Below are positions 54,101 to 64,000 of a stretch of DNA of 64,000 nt, piece by piece (position 1 is the stretch's first letter; each line of letters begins with the position of its first letter). The notes under the pieces are model-generated. The model searched no databases, was not told where the DNA came from, and was given only the letters and a program-made list of their open reading frames with translations. The stretch covers positions 248,001 through 312,000 of the forward strand of contig JAGPNK010000022.1 in the NCBI GenBank assembly GCA_020746835.1, in the 5' to 3' direction. Source of the stretch: Stachybotrys elegans (taxonomy: Eukaryota > Ascomycota > Sordariomycetes > Hypocreales > Stachybotryaceae). A program made the position numbers and the translations under genes.

Positions 54101-57100
54101 ATTAGACTAATAAAGAAAGCTATTCCTCCAGAGCAAATGTCCTAATAATATCCACTAAGATCTCTCTTGTCCTCCTTTGGGTAAAGACCTCCCCGTGATT
54201 TAAATCTTGAAACCACAGTAAATTCAGCCCCTTACCTTTCCATACTCTGTTTTTCCAGCTTTCAGTATCCAGAGACCAGTCATTTGCGCCCGTTAGATAC
54301 GCCCCAATTGTTCTTGTGTCCACGATGACGTCTCTGCCAGCTAGCACAACAGCCACGCGATGGCCCTGGATGTCCTCCTTCCACAAGATATTCTCAGACC
54401 ATATGAAACGTCGGAATAACGTATGAGCGACGCCCATGTCTTTAGAGCCGAAGTAGGAGAGTAGGTGTTCACTAGCGTGGACCGGCTTCCTACAGATCTG
54501 AAGCGTCAAGGTTAGCAGAGGCCGTACGAATCAGGTAGGGAAGACGTTACAAAATTATATGCTACATCTGGGAGATGTAGCAGGAATGACACAGGATCAA
54601 CAAACAAAATCGGCCCGATCTTGCGTGCGATTTGTGGTGTGTGGAGAAAATGAGTAGTAACCACGCTTCCGTAGCTTTACGAGATGAAGTTAATATAGGG
54701 TAATGACTAAGATACAAATCCAGAGAAAAAAGGGGTCCTCTTACGAGTGTGACACTAGTACAAACCTTTCCCATCCATGAGCCTTTAAGATGCAATGGAT
54801 CTCCTTGCATATCTCACCCTTTAGCATTGCCTTAGCTGTTATCCTGGAGCTTATTGGCATGATCTCTACAGCGATGATACCCACCTGTCCATCCGGTGGA
54901 TCCTCACCATGTTCGGCGTTGAGGTTGACCAAGAATGGTGCATAGAGGCCGAGTCCAACGCCGATACCGTGTATAAATAGGACAGGGAGCCTGGTCCTGG
55001 AGGTGTGTGGCCGGTGCCAGTACGTGAGAGTTCTCGCAGGGGAACGACAGGTGGTGAAGAGGGTGAGAGGGCGCGTAGGGAAGACGGTAAGAAACCGGAA
55101 CAGCGACGCGCGGTGGAAGTCGAAGGAGTAGTAGCGCAAATAGATAGACACTAACGTATTAACAACAAACACACACTATAGAATTAACTTGATCAGCCTT
55201 CCTGACTTGTACTGTGGGCGATAACTTCATTGCATAGCCCGCAACGAAAACTTACCAGATACCATATTAAACCCCGATGTGACATCTCGACCTCATCAAG
55301 CGTCAATCTAAGGCATTGTGCGCTGCCGCGGCCAGGCTCCAGCTTCCTCCCCAACAACTTCTCCATCTCTGCAATGTACCCCTCCAGCTCCTCATCGTAT
55401 GACGGATCAGGCTCGCTGGAGTTTAGGAATGCCCACCGAAAGAAGTCCTTGACGTTCTCCCGTTTAATCTCTGCTATCGGCGCATCTCGGAACCATCTCG
55501 TCAAGTACCGGTCTGGATCTGGAATGTTGCTGTGGCAGAGCCAGAACAACCTCTGGCGATCATCAAAGCCAGCGGCGGGATGTTTCACAACTGACTGGAG
55601 GTAGTTTTTGCGCGGGAGGTAGACGAGGATGTAGAAAATTGCCTCAAGAGCGAGCCACACCTGTAGCATATGGGGAATATGGAGCGGAAGATGGATTAGC
55701 CAGCTGGCCAGCGAATAGACAACGCTAAGGGGCGCAAGGATTTGCAGAAAGAAGATGCATATTCTAATAAAAATGTAGTCCCATGCGGAGAGCCCTATCA
55801 TGGCGAAGACGGGTAGGTATATTACCTTTGACGAAGAAGCTTGAGATCGCTGTGGACAATTAGATGCACAGTCACAATGTCAAAGACATTTACAGGCTTT
55901 TGTGATATGATGGCGTTTTATATCCATTGAGCATGTTAGGCACATGCATGTACGTTGAGCGCGGACCCGTTGGGTCGATTTGTTGAGGAATGTCGATGGC
56001 CGACGGCCGCTTATCTCTCCATTTCCCAACACATCGAAGGAGTAAAATTGAACATGTGAAAGATCACCTGTAGGAACGATCATGGCCACGGCTGTAAGAT
56101 GACGTCATATTCACTTTGGCTTGGCCCTTCTGCGGCTAACCTGACCGGAGAGCCCAGGAGGTTACCCCTGATTTTGCAAATGGAAAGATTTTATTTCCCT
56201 TATGTCGCCCTTGGCAAACCGCTGAGTGTTAGTAGATTAAAGTCAACTGGGCTCAAAGCTTAGATGTGGTTGAATGATTGAAGCCTTGTGGGGTCTGTAG
56301 CATCACTACTCGATCTCTGGCCGTTATCCCGTGCTAGATATGCCATTCAGGCAGATGGTGGCCCATCTGCTTGTACTGTCATGTTGTTTCAAATTCCCTA
56401 ATGTTGTCAACTTCATGATATGTGTGCCTCACTGACCAATCAAAATTTCGCAGTCCAAGTCACAGTAACATAATTTACTTCTTACCCATCCAACCTAACA
56501 CGCCCTTGAAAGAGGTGTGCGGGTGGTGATTTGAGTACGCCGGGTAACCGGTATCAACCAAATGTACGATCTATGACGCGTAATGGCGGGGTTCTGGATG
56601 AGTACATCAGTTGTTTAAGTTTTGGTGGCGTCACATTGGACCGGCTGGGCGATCTGCTATGATTGTTGGTAGCGCTGTTGCTGGACTTGCACCGGCTCAC
56701 CCGAAAATGGCCACTGTACGTTAATTTGCTGCCATAGATCCTATACAGCCAGCAAATGGAGTCTGATGTCATGTACTGGCGCCATGTGGAGGTTGTTCCT
56801 CGAGCCTCCTATCCCATACAATGAATGCATTGGATAAATAAAAATCTCAGCAGTCGTAGGTACGGATCGGAGTGTAAGCATGTGTCTTCAAGAAGCTGTG
56901 ATAGACAAACACAAGGAATATGCTACATCGTCCTCCTCCTTTCTCGCATTCGCAACACCGAAACGACCGCTAGAACTCCCTCAGAATTTTGTGAGTAAGA
57001 CTAGGATTGACATAGACGTCGCGACGCTCGTAAACGGAATCTCCATCACGCTCATTGCTAAGTTGATCTTTTTGGTAGAACAAACAGGCTGTGCATCAAT

Positions 57101-60100
57101 TATGTAAGGTCAGCCACAACCTCGTAGCATCCCAATGAATTCTGGGTACAAAGCGTAGAGGTGTTTGACCAACGTACAACATACTTCCATCTAATCAAAA
57201 ATTGAACGAGTGTGACAGAATCATAACGTCATAAATGTGCATAAAGAGCCATGCCCTGCAATCAATTCAAGTGACACCGACATTCCTGAATACCGTTCCA
57301 TTCACAGCTGACCTACCTCCTTATCTGTCAGGATGACTCGAGGAGAGGGATCCCAGACCAAGGTCCACTATAAGGGCAAGCGAGATGACTACCTTGTCTT
57401 CGTCGACGATATCAAAACCTACAAGAAGTGGCTGACCAATAAGACCATTCCTCTGGCTCACTTTATCTCCCCCTTCACAGTCTTCTTGACGCACAAGTAA
57501 GCCTGTCTTCTGCCTTCCTACTTGATTCAACAACCCTTCCCAAACCAACAAGATCTCAACTGCGAGTACCCTCTGTTGCCTTATTTCCTAGGGGGAAAGT
57601 CGTCGTTGCTGGTGGTACTGCTGCTGTACGACCCGCTAGGCTAAAAACGTACTTGGTCAAAGACTAAACACAGAGTGGCAGCTGCAGAGGGCTCAATGGT
57701 CTGTGATCGAGGTTAACATTTGATGTATAGGCAAGGTGCCCAGGGCATGCATGATGCCGCTGCTAGAAGCACTCTAGCATCCGAGTTTGGAACGGGGGAC
57801 GCAGCCGAGGTAATGCAGAACATATTGATAGAAGGCACCGTCCAGACTGTGGAGGTAAGTTGGCCAGCTGAAGTACAACACACATTCACCTGTCTGACTT
57901 GGACGTGTTGGCAGATGCCTGGGCGACAAGGCACCTCAAACGACTCCATGAGCCACATGAAGGATCATTAGGGCACTCAGGAACAGGCAAAGCCGCAAGG
58001 CTAAACAAGGACAGAGGCGGCGCAGCTGGATCATGCGTCCTGCGTAACTGCCTTCATATTTTGTATTTGTGGGGGGACAGCCTGGACCAGAGAGCCACGA
58101 TAACGGGGTCATGTCACGAGGCCTTTGAGGGGAGGATATGGGTTATGAAGTGATTTTCGACAAGGGAGCCATTACTGGATATTGATTGCTGACATTACAC
58201 GCCCTGGTGGAGCTAGACGTTTCATGACTGCTCTCTAGCTATCCCTTTGACTGTGGTAAGGCTCCTCCTAGGTCACAGGTCGTGTTTTTGGCCAATAAGA
58301 GCTAGTAAAAAGCTAGGTACATATTCTTCCTGCTAATCTTGTATGAGGATAATGTATCCCAGTTGCCCCGCGTACAGACTATTACACAGTACACCTAAAA
58401 TGCCTTGAGGAACGAAAGAGACGAAAGGTTCTCTGCCGCTGACCTCCAGACTTGCCTTGAGGAACGAAAGAGACGAAAGGTCTTATGCCGTTGGCCATGG
58501 AACTTAAGGAGCCTTCTCTGATTGGTCGAGCCTTTTCGAGCCTTTTGGGGGCCTTTTTGCTGCGCCCTCGCTGATTCGCTCAGCGGGTTAAGGGGGGTTT
58601 TTTGGTTTTTGTTCGCCTTGCTTCTAATTGGCTATCTTTGCCTTACTCTCCTATTGGTCGGTTAAGCCTAGTTTTTCTTCTTCTTACACATTGCCTCACT
58701 GGTTGGCTTTTGGCTTTATGTACATGTATGCACACGCCTTTAATTAAAACCTTATAACATGTGCTTTCTTTATCTTCTAATTAAGTAGCTACTAAAGAGG
58801 TTTGCTATTGCTTCACAACCTTATAGTCCTTATATATATATGTTCATGTTTACCGAGCGTGCAGCCATTCCTGTACTCGCCTTACAGTCTCCCGGCTAAG
58901 TACTTTAAGTTGAGCCTCTATATCTGCCATCTTGGCAGGGATTCTGTTGCTAATTATGTCTCTTTTGCATGCCTTGGATATCAGTGTAATACTATTAAGA
59001 GATGGACAATGTAATAACTATATATAGAGGCTATATGGATTACACTGACTTAGTACTATCTCGCTGTCAATTCTTATTGTTCTTGTACTGTGTAACTCTA
59101 GTGCCATCTGATTTAGTATCTTTCCCTGTACTTTATAGTCTATGCATGCAAAGGCTACTGTATATAGCAGGCCCCTTTAAGTAATATTGTAGCTTTGCCA
59201 AGAACGTTTCCGCTAACACTCTATCTTAATGCTTATTAGCGGGAGGAGGATTATACCTGGTGGCATCCTAATGAAGCTGAAATTCTATATTATATTGGAT
59301 GCCAAGATGATTTCTATAGGTGGTCTAAAGTAAAGTATTATTCTGGCTGTGACTTGGTACCCTGGAAATGCCTTGTTAATAATAATATCTAGAGTGGTAT
59401 AACTGGCTTTATTTATAAGCTTTAAGCCTTGGTAAGTATTGTAGTTGATAATAACTAGTATATCTAGGATGAATATAAAGATGGCTGGGATAGGGATTGC
59501 GCTATTATTACTATGGTTGAGAATTATTAAGGCCTTCTCTTCTATTGGTTTTCTCTCTTTTTACTTATGTTTAGATATAAAAATATACAGTGTTGATTAA
59601 TATTGCTGCTGGAATGCTAGGGTGGCTTTTATGTTAAGGTTCTATTGATTTCTATTTAGGGGTGTTACTACTGTAATGCCTAACTCTTAAGGTATCTGCT
59701 AACTCTCTTAATAGCAATGGCTATTTATTAGGTTCACGTCTATCTAATCTTGTATTCTAAGTTAAATTTGACTTAGTAGTTTTCTAAGTTCTGGATTGCT
59801 AGCTGCTTGGATTTATTTGTCTAATATAATAACAGTTGTGAATGTCTTCTAGATGGCATAAGCCCTATTGTGCTGATATCTCTGCTTAGCCCTAAAGGAC
59901 TCTTGCTTAAAATGCAGGACGGCTGTGCTGTGTAATAGAATGGATCTCTTCTATATGGGCTGGAACTGGTGAAAGTCTCTGTAAAAGAGAATGATAGGTA
60001 TGCCTCTGAAGTCCTGCATTAATCCTTGATGCTAATAGATCCGCTTGTTTATCATGTATAGCGTGCGTGCGCCCAACATGCTGACCTTGTTGATGATTAG

Positions 60101-63100
60101 TAGATACTTCTCCTGCCAATCCGTTCTCGTGGGGCTATCCACAAACTGGTCACCTGCCATTCGAGATTCAGTATGGTTTAGACCTAAATTCCCTCCTGTA
60201 GCCATTCGGGAGGCATCCTTGGAGAAGTTGCAGGCCGAATGGATCGTGATACTATTAATACACGCCGCCGCAGTACCCGAGGTTGCTATTACCAGCAGAC
60301 AGTTTGGTATCGCCTTGCTTGCAAAGAGCTCTATAATGGCTTCAATAACTCGCGATTTACCTATACCGCCTTCACCTCCAATAAACTGACGCAGCTGCGG
60401 CGCTCGTCCGTCGCTGTTGGCACTCCCATTCTCGCCGTTGCAAACCAGATCGAGGTGGCGGCAGATTGAGATAAAAGCAATCGACTGCTTTTCGTTCAGG
60501 GTAAAACGTTCCACGAGCTGTCTCCCCGCCGCCATGAAAGATGTTGATGGCCCAAAGCATACAGCCACCGTCGAGGCAGCCCCGGGTCCACTACTATCCC
60601 GCTGTGCCGTTTCGTCGTGGCTCCGTCTTCTTTGTGGGCCATCGTTGACCGCCACGTCGTTCATGCCCTGAATACCCTGTATCATCTTCACTATTTCCCG
60701 TGAAGCGCTTGCCTGCTGAGACTTGATAGATTTCACAAGTCTCTGTGCTGGCACTTCGGCCTCCCCAAGCGTGCCGTCAGGCCAAGCCACCATCACCATC
60801 CTCGTACCTTGCTCGGGGACAATTCTGGCATGTAGCTCAGCCGTCGAGCCTAGAGCGGCATGTTGAAACTTGCAGAGTTGTTGTGTCATGGCTGACAGCT
60901 CCTTTGAGCCTGCTGTGATCTGATTCGATCCACTGGCGCTCCTGAGAACGTCGATCAGCCGCGTGGCTTCTCCGATGTTGTCACAACGGTATATGCTCGG
61001 TGCTCCTTGATCTTTATCGCTGCCGTCGTCACCGTCGGCGTCCCCCCATGAGATTCCGCCGACCGTGTGCTCATCGTCGGCGGAGGATGCGGCCCATTGT
61101 TTGGCATCACGCTCAGCGTCCTCCGCAGATTGTCGAAGTAGCTGTATGTTATCCAGAATGAATAGCAGTCTTTGGCTAAGCCTTTGTCTATGCCTGGTCC
61201 AGACGTCGTTCAGATCACCAGATGATTCTCCCGTGAAGCACTCCCATGGCACAAAGAGGCCCAGGTGTTGCACAGCAGCTCTATAAGGTGTAACACTCCG
61301 TCAAAACCCAAGGACAGTCAGGGAGAGGGAAAGAAGAAGGGATGTCGTATTTGATACCCCACTCGAGGTCTGGAAATAAAAGAGAAGAGTATACGAACCT
61401 TCGATTGCATGGTCCTTCGCCGTCAGCATCCGCAAAATCCATGCTGAGATATCCGTCCAGGCAAACTACAGCGTACTGGCCCGGCCTGCGCAGTTTTTGC
61501 ACCCACTCTCCCGAGAAGGTTGCATTGTCTTGGAAAGGTATCTCACCCCACGACACGGTGGCGGGGGCAGAGTCAGAGGAACCTCCTCCTACGTTACGCT
61601 TGCATTTGATCATCACAAGCGAGATGTAATCATACAGACATAACCCGCGAAGCGCGCTTCCGCGGTGAGGGTATGCCTTAAAGAAGGAGACTCGCTGACC
61701 TGATTGCTCTAAAAGCACCGGGCTGCTCTCTAACTCATCTTGCGCTGTATCTTCGCCACCCACGCGACGGAGATAGGGCCATCATCGAAAAATGTGCCAA
61801 TAGAGGACCGAGACGTTGGCGAATGCCCAAGCAGCATTGTGGGAAAATTCAGTTGGATACCCCAATAGGTGCGCTACAACCTCGACCTGCGATAGCGGCC
61901 GCTCTGTGAAGACGCGATTGGCCACCTTCATCAGAAATTGTCTGGTCTTCTTCTCCCGGCCGACTGCTTCATCAGACCCGTCGCCTTGATTTGAAGTAAT
62001 CTCTCGATCTAAGGTCTCTGATGCAGCAGCCACGCGCTTCCAAACCGGGTCTTTGACTTTGGTTGTGTAGTTGGTTAGATAGTATACAAGCGCCATGGTC
62101 TTACACTGGGTCGCAATGAATAATATATTATGGTTGTGGTATAGCCCTACTATAAGTGCCTTGTTCTATCTGTTTACTATATTATAAGACTGTTAAATCT
62201 GAAATGTACTATCTGGGTTAAATACTATCTTTTTAATAAGCCTCTATGGAGTGTTGAAGCAGTAGAGTCTCTATTTATAGTCTTGCCTTTCTAGCAAATA
62301 CTTTATATATATTAGGCTATATATATATATTTAGGTAGCTCTAGTATAGAAGTTGGCTTTTTTATTAAAGGATGTAATAAACTGTTGGCTATTTTCAAGC
62401 AGTTATAAGATATTTACTATTATTAATCTCTTTACTTAAACTATATAAAAGGCTTCTTAGTTTAGATTCTACTTATTCTAATATAATAATCTAGTTAGCT
62501 TTACTTAATGAAGTTAAAGCCACTTGGATATATATTATAATAGTGGGCTAGTGAAGTTGGTTTAGATAGTAAAGGCCTTACTTACCTTGGAGAAAACGCT
62601 ATTAATATATATAATAATACTATTATAATATATATTAGAATCCTTACCTTATATATTAGCTAGGACTAAGCTTAGCTTTATATTCCCTTATAACCATAAT
62701 AAGCTATAAATGTAAAGTGCTTTTCTTTTATTAGTTTTAATAGTGCTAAAGTATTAGCTTATTTAACTAAATATAGTATTATTTCAGACGGCATTACTTC
62801 CTTTGGAAATGGCGGCACCCACTTGCCTATTTAGGAAATTCCTCTAAGGGGTAATTCTCGGCTGCAAACCCCTCGCTGCTTTTTTGTCGCCCATAAATGG
62901 AACCGAGCCCCCATGTCCCTTGCTTTGTACCTCCAAGTTCTTTACGTACCTATGGACTAGTGCCTGGCACCATGCATATTTATCCACCAGGACACGACAA
63001 GGTCCATCGCACCTACCCTCAGCCTCAACCATTCACACTCTTCGCCACATCGACATATGCCCTTCCAGTTCATGCAACAAAGTTACCTTGGATTATCCTG

Positions 63101-64000
63101 CCAACCTCTTGGTGCGTTACATCCATTGCTACCCGTGATCCTTACTCACATTGACAGCTTTCATGACTTCTCTTCTGGTGACCTTCAGAGGGAGAGGAAT
63201 GAGCTGGTAAAGGAGCAGAGGCAGCTTCCAACAAGACTGACTCCTCATTCTAGACCCTCGGCCCCATTGCCGACATACGCATCGACCAGGATGACGCCTT
63301 TCCAGGACTCTAATATTTGACGATTTTATTCTCTCCAGGCATGAGGCCAAGCGGCCCCAACTACTCCATTGCTTACCTGACTTGGTAAATTTGGTAACGC
63401 TCGATTACGCCAAGGCCCACGACATCAAACACTCCCCCCCTTGGAACTCCTTATTGAGCATTCCACGACGCGTTGCTGCCACTTCTAGCATAGGTCGTGA
63501 CTAACGAGAAACGAGATGGAGCTGGTATATCAGCCGCTATGCAGCTTCTGTACTTTAAAACCGCGCATGATGGATCCTCGAGGTGAACATGGCCCTGACG
63601 CCATCAACGTAAACCCTGTGCGTCATTCGTTCTATCTGCCATTCTCTGTTTTTTCTATTCTTCTATACACGATGTTAACCCAAAGCCTAGGCACCTGCCC
63701 TTAGACTACTTCTTTTGTGGCTTTTCAATGGGCAAAGCGTTCCACAGACATGATAAGGAGGGATAGGCTGTCGGAGCTGGTCCAATTTGATTTCGTCAGT
63801 CACGCTTGGCCTGTCTTGTCTCTATGGAGATAAACATGGGGCTTGTTAAAGGGGCAATGCAGTAGATCGAGGCTTACGACACCAGATCATGATTCCGTGC
63901 ATTGTGCCAGGCCAAAAGGTGCCCGGCGACCCCGAAGGTGGGCGGATACACAGAAGACCCTCGAGCATCAGACAGGCCCTGCATTACGACCGTGTAACTC

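Overview
The window looks like nuclear DNA of a filamentous ascomycete (Pezizomycotina, probably Sordariomycetes; this is inference). Genes have 47-90 bp introns with GTAAGT/GTATGT-type donors and CTAAC/CTGAC branch sites. The families are typical of such fungi: a Pth11-like receptor, a PD-(D/E)XK_12 protein, a NACHT-TPR STAND protein, a HET-domain protein, a BTB protein and an Rtc3/SBDS-like protein. GC-normal gene islands alternate with AT-rich blocks. Conserved protein frames can still be read through several of those blocks, with TAG/TAA/TGA where Gln or Arg codons are expected, which is the pattern left by repeat-induced point mutation (RIP).

Layout. 1-1.5 kb: AT-rich hAT relic. 2.8-7.4 kb: a small Cys-rich ORF, two hypothetical proteins and a frameshifted EgtD/EasF-like methyltransferase. 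7.6-10.6 kb: an RIP-decayed minus-strand coding region ending in a Hst3/4-type sirtuin domain. 12.8-16.2 kb: a BTB gene and a broken secreted M28 aminopeptidase. 16.4-21.7 kb: an hAT fragment, a 3.17-kb hAT element with 19-bp terminal repeats inserted in a Pro-rich ORF, and Copia-like LTR pieces. 22.5-23.8 kb: a BAH-PHD pseudogene with a MITE in an intron. 25.7-27.8 kb: a piggyBac relic. 28.4-32.2 kb: an intact Pth11-like receptor and a PD-(D/E)XK nuclease-like gene. 36.5-44.0 kb: a 1,591-aa Goodbye-NACHT-TPR-zinc-finger protein next to a HET-domain gene. 46.3-47.1 kb: a decayed DDE transposase. 48.1-49.9 kb: an apparently intact pogo/Fot1-type element inside a predicted secreted-protein gene. 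50.9-54.0 kb: a nearly intact hAT element. 54.1-58.0 kb: an alpha/beta-hydrolase and an Rtc3-like gene. 59.1-62.5 kb: a Helitron relic with a GC-normal core and AT-rich flanks.

How it fits together. The working host genes appear to be the BTB, Pth11-like, PD-(D/E)XK, NACHT, HET, hydrolase and Rtc3-like genes. The NACHT and HET genes lie about 0.7 kb apart on the same strand, as expected of an allorecognition or cell-death locus. Much of the rest is a transposon graveyard: at least seven superfamilies (hAT, piggyBac, pogo/Fot1, a second DDE group, Helitron, Copia and a MITE). Several host genes carry single lesions (a homopolymer indel, C-to-T stops or insertions), so gene loss here appears recent and ongoing. 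I saw no convincing tRNA, rRNA, CRISPR or telomeric repeat. All intron positions are read by eye and have no transcript support.
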